Source of the DNA: JAJEFO01 sp022819605
GTDB lineage: Bacteria > Pseudomonadota > Alphaproteobacteria > Rhodobacterales > Rhodobacteraceae
NCBI GenBank assembly: GCA_965221545.1
Contig: OZ244901.1
Coordinates: forward strand, 4,030,001 to 4,094,000
DNA: 64,000 nt
Direction: 5' to 3'
Part shown: positions 25,675 through 34,157 of the stretch, one piece after another
Layout of the letters: each line of letters starts with the position of its first letter
Position numbering within the stretch: the stretch's first letter is position 1
Notes under the pieces: model-generated
The model's input: only the letters and a program-made list of their open reading frames with translations
What the model was told of the DNA's origin: nothing
The model's database searches: none
Translations under genes and position numbers: made by a program

Positions 25675-27240
25675 ATGACGACAGACGAAAATCAGACCTT
25701 GGGCATGTGGCTGAATGCCCAGAAAATGAAACGCCCCCACACCTCCGCCTTGATCGATTCCGACGGAGCCCTGAGCTACGCGCAATTGTCGGACGAGGTT
25801 GCTGCCCTTTGCACCGGCTTCGCGGGATTGGACATCGGCAAGGGCGACGTTGTTGCGATGCAGTTGCCAAATATCCGAAGTTTCGTAATCGCGTTTCTGG
25901 CCGTCACCGCGCGGGGCGGGATTCTCCAAACCCTGCACATGCCCTATCGCAGCAGCGAGATTCAATCGCTCCTGTCCGACTCCGGCGCCAAGGCGGTCAT
26001 CGTCACGAATTCCAAGAGGGACAGCCGAACGCACGACGTCCTGTCCGTCCAGAACGCTTTGCCGGCTCTTGATCATGTCATCGTCGCAAGTGACCCCCCC
26101 GAAGAGTGCATCGCACTGTCCGATCTCATGGCGACGGTCCCTGTGCCGTCTGATGTCATCGATGTGTCCACCGACGACGAGTACCTGTTGCTCTATACAT
26201 CAGGCACCACGGCGGCGCCGAAGGGCGTGCCGCACAATTACCGGGGCTTTCTGAACAACGCATTGGATGCGGCGCGAGAGATGCAGATCGGCACCGACAG
26301 CCGCATTCTCTCGCTTGCACCGATGAGCCATCTGTACGGCCTGTTCACAATGCACCTGTCTCTGGCCAGCGGCGCGACCATGGTTCTGTTGCCAACCATG
26401 GTTCCGCAATCGCTGCCAAGCGATATCAGGGCGTCCAAGGCTACTCACATTTACGCTGCCCCGGCGCATTTTGCCCCTCTCGTGGCGCAGGATGCGCTCA
26501 GCTCGGACCATCTCTCTTCCGCGAAGCTTCTCTGCCTTTCCGGGGCTGCCGTGCCACGCGCCCTGGCCGAGGCAGTCGACAACAAGATGAAGGACGGTGC
26601 CGTCATTCAGCTGTGGGGCATGAGCGAACTTCAGGCCGGCACGTTCGGCCGACCGGATGATCCGCCCGGAAAGCGATTTTCCACCTCCGGCACCGCAGCT
26701 CCGAACACCGAAATTCGCGTTGTGGACGACGATGGCGTCACGCTCGGTCCCGGTCAGGAAGGCGCATTGCAGGTCCGTGGTCCTTCGGTCTTTGCCGGAT
26801 ACCTAAATCGGCCCGACGAGACGGCGCGCGCACTCGACGGCGACGGATGGTTCGCCACCGGCGATCTGGCAACAATGGATGCTGATGGCTACATGGCGAT
26901 CACCGGACGCACCAAGGAAATCATCAATCGTGGCGGTGTTAAGTTCAATCCGGTTGAAGTCGAAGAAATACTTGCTGCCCACCCAGCAATTCAGCAGTGC
27001 GCCATAATCCCGGTACCCGACGCAGACTTGGGAGAGCGCGCGTGCCTGTGCGTCCAGCTCGCGCCTGACACGGACCTGGCGTTGGATGATGCACTCGCCG
27101 CCCTGTCAGCCGCCGGCATGGCGAAATACAAATGGCCCGAACAGCTCGTCGTTCTCGATGATCTGCCCACCACGCCCACGCGCAAGATCATGCGCGGGAA
27201 ACTCTCCGAAATCGTAGAAATCCGGAAGGACAGAAGATGA
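25675..27240 (+). CDS. AMP-forming acyl-CoA ligase (cyclohexanecarboxylate/fatty-acid type)
   Basis: A 521-residue adenylate-forming ligase. The P-loop is LLYTSGTTAAPKG, motif A8 is TGDLATMDADGYMAITGR with RGGVKFNPVEVEE, and the catalytic lysine lies in TPTRKIMRGKL. It lies 27 nt after the monooxygenase/reductase gene and overlaps the next gene by ATGA. It is only distantly similar to the 2-aminobenzoate-CoA ligase-like protein at 37345, so it probably activates a different acid, perhaps an alicyclic product or a recycled free acid from thioesterase action. Substrate not determinable from sequence. Confidence 0.85.
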   Translation: MTTDENQTLGMWLNAQKMKRPHTSALIDSDGALSYAQLSDEVAALCTGFAGLDIGKGDVVAMQLPNIRSFVIAFLAVTARGGILQTLHMPYRSSEIQSLLSDSGAKAVIVTNSKRDSRTHDVLSVQNALPALDHVIVASDPPEECIALSDLMATVPVPSDVIDVSTDDEYLLLYTSGTTAAPKGVPHNYRGFLNNALDAAREMQIGTDSRILSLAPMSHLYGLFTMHLSLASGATMVLLPTMVPQSLPSDIRASKATHIYAAPAHFAPLVAQDALSSDHLSSAKLLCLSGAAVPRALAEAVDNKMKDGAVIQLWGMSELQAGTFGRPDDPPGKRFSTSGTAAPNTEIRVVDDDGVTLGPGQEGALQVRGPSVFAGYLNRPDETARALDGDGWFATGDLATMDADGYMAITGRTKEIINRGGVKFNPVEVEEILAAHPAIQQCAIIPVPDADLGERACLCVQLAPDTDLALDDALAALSAAGMAKYKWPEQLVVLDDLPTTPTRKIMRGKLSEIVEIRKDRR

Positions 27241-27797
27241 CTGCAGAACTGTTTACCGCCGAAAGCGCCCCTGAAGGCTCCTCCGAGTTGCTGTCAGGTG
27301 TTCAGAAAAAGATGGGCGGTTTGCTTCCCAACCTTTACCGCCAGATGGCAGGGGCACCGACCGTATTGGATGCCTATCTCACTCTGTCTGACCTGATCGC
27401 CAAGACCAGCTTTTCGCCTGCCGAACAACAGCTCGTTCTGATGACTGCCAGTGCCTGGAACGGCTGCAAATACTGCGTTGCCGCGCATTCGTCGGGGGGC
27501 CGCATGGCAAAGCTGGACAAAGGCGCTATCGAGGCAGTTCGAAGCGGCACGAAGATCGAAGACCGGAAGCTGCAGGCGCTTCGCGAATATGTCGAAGAGG
27601 TTCTGGAAACCCGCGGCAAGATCAGCGACGCCGGAATGAAAGCGTTTCTTGACGCGGGTTACACCCAGATCCAAGCAATGGAAGCGATCATCGGCGTGTC
27701 GATGAAGACCCTGTCAAACAGCTTTGCGCGGATGTTCGAAACCCCGCTTGATGAATTCCTGGCAAGGATGGAGTGGGAAGGCAACGACCGCGTATGA
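27237..27797 (+). CDS. Carboxymuconolactone decarboxylase (AhpD-like) family protein
   Basis: A 186-residue helical protein with the CMD/AhpD active-site C-x-x-C-x(3)-H in WNGCKYCVAAHSS. This redox motif points to an alkylhydroperoxidase-like disulfide enzyme rather than a true carboxymuconolactone decarboxylase, which lacks the cysteines. It may protect against hydroperoxide made by the upstream flavin monooxygenase; that is inference. It overlaps the ligase gene by ATGA and is followed by the deleted dehydrogenase. Confidence 0.82.
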   Translation: MTAELFTAESAPEGSSELLSGVQKKMGGLLPNLYRQMAGAPTVLDAYLTLSDLIAKTSFSPAEQQLVLMTASAWNGCKYCVAAHSSGGRMAKLDKGAIEAVRSGTKIEDRKLQALREYVEEVLETRGKISDAGMKAFLDAGYTQIQAMEAIIGVSMKTLSNSFARMFETPLDEFLARMEWEGNDRV

Positions 27798-27831
27798 CGC
27801 GATCAAAAAGACCAGGAAGGTGAGCGTCCTG

Positions 27832-28305
27832 ATGCACACGAATACCCCGGAGGCCGCACGTGCGAAGCCAAGATCTCCGACCTGGCAAGATCCGTTTCTC
27901 ATCGAGAATTTGCTTTCAGTGGAAGCACGGATGCTCCGCGATTCCGCGGCCGCATATTGCCTGGACAGGTTGGAACCCCGCATCGTTCGAGCCAACCGAG
28001 CTGAGCAATTCGATCGCGATGTAATGACCGAGATGGGCAAATTGGGTTTGCTCGGCGTGACCATTCCCGAGAGATACGGTGGTGTCGGTGCCAACTATGC
28101 ATCCTACGGACTGGTCGCCCGCGAAATTGAGCGCAACAATTGCGGCAAGGCACGCGACATGCACTGCGGCAATGGCGTCAGCGATGAATATGGGGGCATT
28201 CGTCATGTGATGAATCTTGAGGCAGTCAATGCATATGAAGGCACCCATGACGTGCACGCGCTGATCCTCGGGCGTGCCCAAACTGGATTGCAGGCGTTTC
28301 AGTGA
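27832..28305 (+). pseudogene. gcdH: Glutaryl-CoA dehydrogenase with a large in-frame internal deletion
   Basis: 158 codons remain of the usual ~395. Residues 1-105 match the N-terminus (DPFLIENLLSVEARMLRDSA, MGKLGLLGVTIPERYGG, YGLVAREIERNN). The text then jumps to the C-terminus (GKARDMHCGNGVSDEYGG, VNAYEGTHDVHALILGRAQTG). The frame is kept across the joint near 28145. The central FAD-binding barrel and most of the substrate site are missing, so it cannot act as a dehydrogenase. The intact enzyme would turn glutaryl-CoA into crotonyl-CoA at the end of the pathway. Its stop overlaps the next start (TGATG), so translation coupling may be why the frame was kept. Confidence 0.8.
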
Positions 28306-29120
28306 TGCCGAACATCGGAATCGATTGGGAAGACGCCTTCTCCAACTTCGCATATATTGAGGGCGCGGAAGACTTCCCTGCATTTTGGAAACAGCGTGCC
28401 GCCGCTTTTCGGGCCTCGGCGCAAAGCATGCCCGATCTCTGCTACGGCGACGATCCGCGCGAATCCTACGACTTGTTCCTTCCCGATGGGCCAGCCAAGG
28501 GCCTTGCCGTGTTCATTCACGGCGGCTTTTGGTTGGCCTTCGGAAAGTCGGATTGGAGCCACCTCGCACAAGGCGCAATAGACAGCGGCTGGGCAATGGC
28601 CATCCCGCAATACACCTTGGCGCCGGCGATCCGGATTCGCGACATGACCCGCCAGATGGGTGCGGCGATCTCAGCCGCAGCCGCCCTGATCAAGGGCCCC
28701 ATACACATTGCGGGGCATTCGGCAGGCGGGCACCTGGCCACGCGGATGGTCTGTGACACCAGCCCCCTGCCCATTGACCTGGCCCAACGCGTCAAGCGCG
28801 TTGTGTCCATCAGCGGCGTTCATGATCTGCGCCCGCTGCGCGCCCATTCGATGAACGAAAAGCTGAATATCGACGATTCAGAAGCCCAATCCGAAAGCCC
28901 TGTTCTCCAGAACCCTCGCAAAGGCGTTCATGTCACCGCGTGGGTCGGCGCCAAGGAGCGCCCCGAATTTCTGAGGCAATCCGGCCTCTTGGTCGAAACC
29001 TGGGGCCGCAAAGGCGCGCAATCGTTGCTGGTCGTGGACAAGAATCGTCATCATTTCGATGTCATCGAGGGCTTGGGTAATGCCACCCACCCGCTGACGC
29101 GCGCCTTGCTGGAGACATAG
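28305..29120 (+). CDS. Kynurenine formamidase-like alpha/beta hydrolase
   Basis: A 271-residue serine hydrolase of the BNA7/arylformamidase type. The oxyanion motif HGGFW, nucleophile elbow GHSAGGH, and a C-terminal catalytic His (NRHHFDVIE) fit that family. It would hydrolyse N-formylkynurenine to kynurenine, the step between the dioxygenase (18711) and kynureninase (17527), which lie 10 kb away across a mobile-element remnant. The ATG at 28305 overlaps the previous stop by one base; a GTG one codon earlier is also possible. It is distinct from the metal-dependent KynB family. Confidence 0.82.
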   Translation: MPNIGIDWEDAFSNFAYIEGAEDFPAFWKQRAAAFRASAQSMPDLCYGDDPRESYDLFLPDGPAKGLAVFIHGGFWLAFGKSDWSHLAQGAIDSGWAMAIPQYTLAPAIRIRDMTRQMGAAISAAAALIKGPIHIAGHSAGGHLATRMVCDTSPLPIDLAQRVKRVVSISGVHDLRPLRAHSMNEKLNIDDSEAQSESPVLQNPRKGVHVTAWVGAKERPEFLRQSGLLVETWGRKGAQSLLVVDKNRHHFDVIEGLGNATHPLTRALLET

Positions 29121-31073
29121 ATGGCAGTCTCAACCAATGTCTCAGACGGCATTGCCGTAGTCACGATCAACAATCCACCGGTCAACGCGACCTCGCACAA
29201 AGTACGGCAAGGGCTTTGGGATGCGCTCAAGCAGACGTCCCGCGATGACAGGGTACGGGCAGTCGTGCTGCACTGCGCCGGACGTACGTTCATCGCGGGC
29301 GCTGACATAAGGGAATTCGACCAACCACCGCGGGAACCCAGCCTGCCCGACCTGCTCCACAAGATAGAAACGGCCTCCAAGCCCTGGATTGCCGCCATCC
29401 ACGGCACCGCCTTGGGCGGCGGGCTGGAAACCGCCTTGGCATGCCACTACAGGGTTGCGGCAACCAAGGCGAAACTGGGCCTGCCCGAGGTTGCTTTGGG
29501 CCTTGTTCCCGGAGCCGGCGGCACTGTCCGGCTGCCGCGTCTGATTGCTCCCGACAGAGCGCTCGAGATAATTGCAGGCGGCAAGCCAATCTCAGCCCAA
29601 ATGGCCGCTGATCTTGGACTTGCTGACCAATTGGCCGAAAGCGATCTCTTGGACGACGCAATCGCATTTGCACAGGACGCCGCGTCATTGCCTCTTCCAG
29701 TGCCGGTCTCTCAGCGCCCGGTTTTGGCTGCCAGCACGCCCGACGCATTCGATGCCGCCGCAGTGAAAATCCGGTCCAAGGCACGTGGCCAACTCGCCCC
29801 AAACGCCGCGATCGAGGCTGTCCTTCGTGCAATGGAACACGGCGCAGAAGACGCCTTTGCCACCGAACGCGCCGCATTCCTGGAGTTGCGCGACGGTGCC
29901 CAAAGCAGGGCTCTGAGGCACGTCTTCTTCGCGGAACGCGCAACCGCTCGCATTGACCGAATTCAGGGGACCTCGGCCCGCAGGATTCAACATGTCGGAG
30001 TCATTGGAGGTGGCACGATGGGCGCAGGCATTGCAGCAGCAGCTCTCCTGTCCGAGTTCCGCGTTACGATGATTGAACAGAATGCCGATGCTGCAAATGC
30101 GGGCCATGCGCGCGTCACGCGGATATTGGATCAAGGCCGGACGAGAGGCATCGTATCCCAACAACTGTACAGCTCAGCCTTGGATTGCCTTACCGCCCTG
30201 CCCGACTACTCCCGGCTTTCTGACGCAGATTTGGTCATCGAAGCGGTCTTTGAGGACATGGACACGAAGGTTGACGTTCTGCAGAAATCGGACGCTGTAG
30301 TCGGGCCGGAAGCGATCCTGGCAACCAATACATCCTATCTCGACGTAAATGCACTCGCCGCCAGAACTCTCATCCCCTCGCGCGTCATCGGCCTGCACTT
30401 CTTTTCGCCAGCGCACATCATGAAGCTTCTGGAAATCGTGGTCCCGGATGGTCTGGATGAGCAAACCCTGGCGACATGCATTGCCTTCGCGAAAAGGCTC
30501 CGCAAGGTCCCCGTCCTCTCACGAGTTTGCGAAGGTTTCATCGCAAATCGCATCATGTCGGCATATCGTCAGGAATGCGAATACATGCTCGAAGACGGCG
30601 CCCTGCCATGGGAGATAGACGAAGCCATGATGTCCTTCGGAATGCCGATGGGCATCTTCCAAATGCAGGATCTGGCCGGGCTGGACATTTCGTGGGCCAT
30701 GCGCAAGCGGCAGGCCGCGATCCGCGACCCCGGGCAGCGCTACGTTCACATAGCAGACAAGTTGTGCGAGATGGGACGTTTTGGCCAAAAGACAGGGCGG
30801 GGCTGGTACATCTACCAGGACAATGTTCGCATGCGTGATCCCGAGGTTGAGGCATTGATCCTTGCAGAGTCCGAGCGCAAAGGCATCACCCGCAGATCAA
30901 TGGACCACGATCAGGTCATTGCACGTATTCTTGCGCGAATGCAGGAAGAAGGTCGGGCAGTGCTGAACGAAGGCATTGCACAGCGAGCCGAAGATATCGA
31001 CGTTGTCATGGTCAATGCCTTCGGGTTTCCACGCTGGAGGGGCGGACCGTTGTACATGGCAAGCCGAAGCTAG
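29121..31073 (+). CDS. Enoyl-CoA hydratase / 3-hydroxyacyl-CoA dehydrogenase fusion (FadB/FadJ-like)
   Basis: A 650-residue bifunctional beta-oxidation enzyme. The N-terminal crotonase domain has AGADIREF and HGTALGGGLETALACHYR, with the catalytic Glu in GLPEVALGLVPGAGGT. Then comes the NAD domain VGVIGGGTMGAGIAAAA and a dehydrogenase C-domain with catalytic His in GLHFFSPAH and NRIMSAYRQE. It would hydrate and oxidise the CoA intermediates from the ring. The end (RWRGGPLYMASRS) is about 40 residues short of common homologues and the sequence after it is unfamiliar, so the extreme C-terminus may have been replaced. It abuts the formamidase stop. Confidence 0.88.
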   Translation: MAVSTNVSDGIAVVTINNPPVNATSHKVRQGLWDALKQTSRDDRVRAVVLHCAGRTFIAGADIREFDQPPREPSLPDLLHKIETASKPWIAAIHGTALGGGLETALACHYRVAATKAKLGLPEVALGLVPGAGGTVRLPRLIAPDRALEIIAGGKPISAQMAADLGLADQLAESDLLDDAIAFAQDAASLPLPVPVSQRPVLAASTPDAFDAAAVKIRSKARGQLAPNAAIEAVLRAMEHGAEDAFATERAAFLELRDGAQSRALRHVFFAERATARIDRIQGTSARRIQHVGVIGGGTMGAGIAAAALLSEFRVTMIEQNADAANAGHARVTRILDQGRTRGIVSQQLYSSALDCLTALPDYSRLSDADLVIEAVFEDMDTKVDVLQKSDAVVGPEAILATNTSYLDVNALAARTLIPSRVIGLHFFSPAHIMKLLEIVVPDGLDEQTLATCIAFAKRLRKVPVLSRVCEGFIANRIMSAYRQECEYMLEDGALPWEIDEAMMSFGMPMGIFQMQDLAGLDISWAMRKRQAAIRDPGQRYVHIADKLCEMGRFGQKTGRGWYIYQDNVRMRDPEVEALILAESERKGITRRSMDHDQVIARILARMQEEGRAVLNEGIAQRAEDIDVVMVNAFGFPRWRGGPLYMASRS

Positions 31074-31290
31074 TCGTGGCGTTGAATGCGATGCGCTTCG
31101 CGGGCGTGATTTTTTTGGTGCACAGCGGGTGCCGGTTGTGGCGAGGACTCTTTGGAGGCCTCTGGCGCGGGACCGCGCTGGCCGGGTGGGACGTCGGCCC
31201 CTTGGGTTGTCCCGGTGCATCCGGGGGTGTGCTCGAACCACATGTCGCCGGGTCGCAGGGGCAGGACGCGGAACGGAGTACGGCTGACTG

Positions 31291-31467
31291 ATGGTTAGCA
31301 TGTATGCAAAGGCCCCAAAAGAATCGGGAAACACAGCCCTGCGTTGGCGAACCGAGGCCTGGTGTGCTGAAGAACAACGGAATTCGGTGGTGAACACCAT
31401 GGTTTGCATCAACAAGGATGGTGGAGCCACGCCCCGGCCTATGCAGGTGCGGGGCAAGTTGGAATGA
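31291..31467 (+). pseudogene. 3' fragment of a YciA-type acyl-CoA thioesterase
   Basis: 58 codons encode the end of a hotdog thioesterase: SMYAKAPKESGNTALRWRTE, AEEQRNSVVNTMVCINKDGG and ATPRPM. The N-terminal half with the catalytic Asp is missing. The stop lies 17 nt before the RidA gene, reproducing the thioesterase-RidA order seen at 16.4-16.9 kb. The preceding 31074-31290 shows no recognisable gene and probably contains the breakpoint. Confidence 0.55.
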
Positions 31468-31484
31468 ACAATGGAGGCGGCTCA

Positions 31485-31889
31485 ATGAAACCCAAAGTCA
31501 TCCATCCCGAAGGCTGGGCCCCTGCCCTTGGCTATGCCAACGGCATGCTCATGCAAGACGGCACGCTTCATGTCGGCGGCCAGATTGGGTGGAACAAGGA
31601 CAAGGAATTTGTTGCGGCAGATTTCATAGGCCAGATGGAACAGGCTCTGATCAATATCGTTGCGATCGTACGTGCTGCCGGCGGCGAAATTGAAGACATC
31701 GGACGCCTGACCTGGTTTGTGAAGGACAAGGCCGAATACGCCGCCAAGCAACGTGAGGTGGGACAGGTTTATCGCAAGGTCCTGGGCAAGCACTTTCCGG
31801 CAATGTCGATGATCGTTGTCAAGGATTTGGTCGAAGACGCGGCTTTGCTTGAGATCGAGGCGACGGCTTACATTTCTCCAGATCGATAA
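31485..31889 (+). CDS. RidA (YjgF/YER057c/UK114)-family protein
   Basis: A 134-residue trimeric-type RidA protein. The N-terminal EGWAPALGYANGMLM and LHVGGQIGW match the family fold, and FPAMSMIVVKDLVEDAALLE is the C-terminal block. In place of the usual R-x-C-V-E at the active-site arginine it has a different sequence, so it belongs to a diverged subfamily. Family members hydrolyse enamines and imines. The expected product of the monooxygenase/reductase, 2-amino-5-oxocyclohexene carboxyl-CoA, is an enamine, so this protein is a good candidate to remove the amino group. Start at 31485 behind GGAGGCGG. Confidence 0.85.
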   Translation: MKPKVIHPEGWAPALGYANGMLMQDGTLHVGGQIGWNKDKEFVAADFIGQMEQALINIVAIVRAAGGEIEDIGRLTWFVKDKAEYAAKQREVGQVYRKVLGKHFPAMSMIVVKDLVEDAALLEIEATAYISPDR

Positions 31890-31903
31890 CGCGAGGACGA
31901 AGC

Positions 31904-32669
31904 ATGAAAGCGTCGTCCGCCACTCGGTTCGAACCCCCACAAGTAGGTATGGCTTCGCGCTTTCTCAGGGCCGCGCTGACGACAGGGCAGCGCACTCGAT
32001 TCGAGGAATTGTTGAGCGCAACCGTTCGATTGACTGAGCGATGCAGGACGAGATCGTGCCGGGTTGCGCCAATCAAGCTGGCAATGCCAGCGGGAACGAG
32101 GCGCGGATATCGGGCCTGCTTGCTGGGCTGAAGGTTCAAGTTGTTGGCTTCACCGTCAATCGACATTGTGAATCGGGAATGGCAGCGATCTCTGTCGCTG
32201 CACGAGGCATCATGTCAGGCGAAAATGGCCTGATCCTCCCAGGGGACGTTGAAAGCGTGACGCAAGCGCCCTTCTTGATGCCTGCGGGTTGACGCCTTTT
32301 GCACGGTTGGTTGGCAGCGCGTCGGCAGGTGTCGAACCGGGTGTCATGGGCATTGGCCCGGTTCCTGCCGTGCGAGAGCTGCTGGCGCGCGCAGGGCTGA
32401 CGGTCGATGACCTCGATTTCATCGAGTTGGACGACGCCATTGCACGCCTGGCGTTGGCCCGCTTTCGGGATCTGGGCATGGCAGGTGAATCCCAGCATGT
32501 TGATCCGAACCCGGGGCACCAGTGCTATGGGCCGTCCTCTGGGCATGACATGTGCACGGCTTGATTCATCTGCTGCGCATCGGCCGAAACGGAAGGGCGG
32601 CCGTCATGCCCGATGCACCATGTGCGCGGGTGTCGGGCGAGGAAGAGCCATCATTCTGGAACAGGTGTA
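31904..32669 (+). pseudogene. Acetyl-CoA acyltransferase (thiolase), multiply disrupted
   Basis: Thiolase text is spread over three frames. The N-terminus reads SVRTPTSRYGFALSQGRADD, then a TGA at 32035, then PGCANQAGNASGNEARISG and the nucleophile region TVNRHCESGMAAISVA. After a stop at 32290 about 140 residues are missing. LVGSASAGVEPGVMGIGPVP then leads to the C-terminus in another frame (RPLGMTCARL, CTMCAGVGRGRAIILEQV). At least two frameshifts, one nonsense codon and one deletion are needed. The gene would have performed the thiolytic step of the ring-degradation pathway. Confidence 0.82.
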
Positions 32670-32709
32670 ACGCCGAATCCGGGGTTCGATCAAAGAGGTC
32701 TGGCGGCGG

Positions 32710-33399
32710 TCAGACACCAAGATATTCCTCCGCCGCACCCCCAGCAACGTCGGTGATGGAGCCGTGCCAGACGGTTTCGCCCCTGTTGAGCACCACGGCC
32801 TCGTCTGCCACGCGCTTCAGTTCATTCAGCGACTTGTCGATCACGACAATGGCCATGCCGGTTTCGCGTTTGAGTGTCCCGATGGCGGCCCAAATTTCTT
32901 GTCGAACAATGGGGGCCAGCCCTTCGGTGGCTTCATCCAGAACCAACAGTCGGGGATTGGTCATGAGGGCTCGACCGATCGCCAGCATCTGCTGTTCACC
33001 GCCGGACAAAGACGATGCAGGTTGGGTGAAACGATCTTCGAGCTGTGTGAACAGCTCCGCAACCTGCTCAAGACCCCAATGACCGGGCTGCGCGGCGGCT
33101 ATCAGGTTTTCTTCTACCGTCAGGTTGGGGAAACAGCGGCGACCTTCGGGAACTAGGCCCATTCCAAGCTTTGCGGCCTTATGCGAGGGCAATCCCCTCA
33201 GGTCGTGGCCATCAAATAGCGCCTCTCCACCCGCAATCGGCAGCATTCCGAAGACTGTCTTGACGGTCGTGGACTTTCCCATGCCGTTGCGTCCCATCAA
33301 GGCAACCACGTGGCCGGGCTCGACGCGAAGGTTCACTTTGAACAATGCCTGGCTGGCGCCGTAGAAGGCAGAGATGTTGGTTAGGCTCAGCAAACTCAC
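32710..33399 (-). CDS. livF: Branched-chain/aromatic-type ABC transporter ATPase (LivF)
   Basis: A 229-residue LivF-type ATPase with Walker A GRNGMGKST, signature LSGGEQQM and Walker B LLVLDEATEGL. It starts with GTG at 33399, overlapping the livG stop (GTGA). It is the last gene of the leftward operon and pairs with LivG to power the LivHM pore. LIV-type importers with hydratase/ligase operons commonly carry aromatic acids, so anthranilate or a precursor is the likely cargo. Confidence 0.93.
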   Translation of the reverse strand: MSLLSLTNISAFYGASQALFKVNLRVEPGHVVALMGRNGMGKSTTVKTVFGMLPIAGGEALFDGHDLRGLPSHKAAKLGMGLVPEGRRCFPNLTVEENLIAAAQPGHWGLEQVAELFTQLEDRFTQPASSLSGGEQQMLAIGRALMTNPRLLVLDEATEGLAPIVRQEIWAAIGTLKRETGMAIVVIDKSLNELKRVADEAVVLNRGETVWHGSITDVAGGAAEEYLGV

Positions 33400-34157
33400 G
33401 AGCCTTCTCCCAAATATGCGCGGCGGACTTCGGGATCGGCGCGAATCTCCTTGACGTTTCCAGTCGCGATGACAGTGCCGTAAACCAGCACGGTTATCCG
33501 GTCCGCCAGGGCAAACACGGCATCCATGTCGTGTTCAACAAGCAGGATCGGCGCTTCATGCCGCAACTCATCAAGAAAGCCAGTCAGCCGCCCCGATCCG
33601 CTGGCCCCGAGCCCAGCCATTGGCTCGTCCATGACAAATGCCCGGGGGCGCATCGTCAGCGCGACGGCAACCTCAAGCTGACGGCGCTGACCGTGGGACA
33701 GATCCGATGTCCGCATTCCGATTTGTTCGGAAAGTCCGACGCGTTCCAATGCGGTTTCGGCGATCTCGCGCAGTCCGCGATCGTTCAGGACGGATCGCCA
33801 GAACCGATAGGCCCGACCGTGGGATCCCAAGGCGCCCAGCATGGCGTTCTGCAGTACCGTGTCTTCCATCGCCAGTGCGGAAATCTGAAATGTGCGCGCC
33901 AGCCCCAGTCGAGCTCGCTGCACGGTGTCCAACTCGGTCACGTCTTCACCCAGGAACCGGACGCTGCCGGTGTCCGGTCGCAATCCGCCTGCAATCTGTT
34001 TTATCAGAGTCGATTTTCCAGCACCGTTGGGGCCGATCAAGGCATGAATCTCACCTGGCAAGAGGTCAAGCGAAACATCGTTGCATGCCTTCAGCGCGCC
34101 GAAACTCTTGCTGATGTCGGCAACGGACAGAATGGGATCAATCACACCGCTACTCAT
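33396..34157 (-). CDS. livG: ABC transporter ATPase (LivG)
   Basis: A 253-residue LivG-type ATPase. It has Walker A GPNGAGKST, a signature of variant form LSHGQRRQLE, Walker B RAFVMDEPMAGLG and the conserved switch His in LLVEHDMD. The start is the ATG at 34157, which overlaps the end of livM by 8 nt. A longer frame opening at 34334 would be read through livM and encodes cysteine-rich nonsense. It couples to LivF. Confidence 0.92.
   Translation of the reverse strand: MSSGVIDPILSVADISKSFGALKACNDVSLDLLPGEIHALIGPNGAGKSTLIKQIAGGLRPDTGSVRFLGEDVTELDTVQRARLGLARTFQISALAMEDTVLQNAMLGALGSHGRAYRFWRSVLNDRGLREIAETALERVGLSEQIGMRTSDLSHGQRRQLEVAVALTMRPRAFVMDEPMAGLGASGSGRLTGFLDELRHEAPILLVEHDMDAVFALADRITVLVYGTVIATGNVKEIRADPEVRRAYLGEGS

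Noticed and set aside
24850..26076. 408-codon leftward frame opposite the monooxygenase/reductase and ligase
   Set aside because: It spans two clear genes on the opposite strand and lacks any motif.
27237..27797. True 4-carboxymuconolactone decarboxylase of the protocatechuate pathway
   Set aside because: The C-x-x-C-x3-H motif points to the AhpD-like branch and no protocatechuate genes are nearby.
31074..31290. Coding sequence MRFAGVIFLVHSGCRLW as a membrane peptide gene
   Set aside because: It has no ribosome-binding site, lies between two breakpoints and resembles no family I know.
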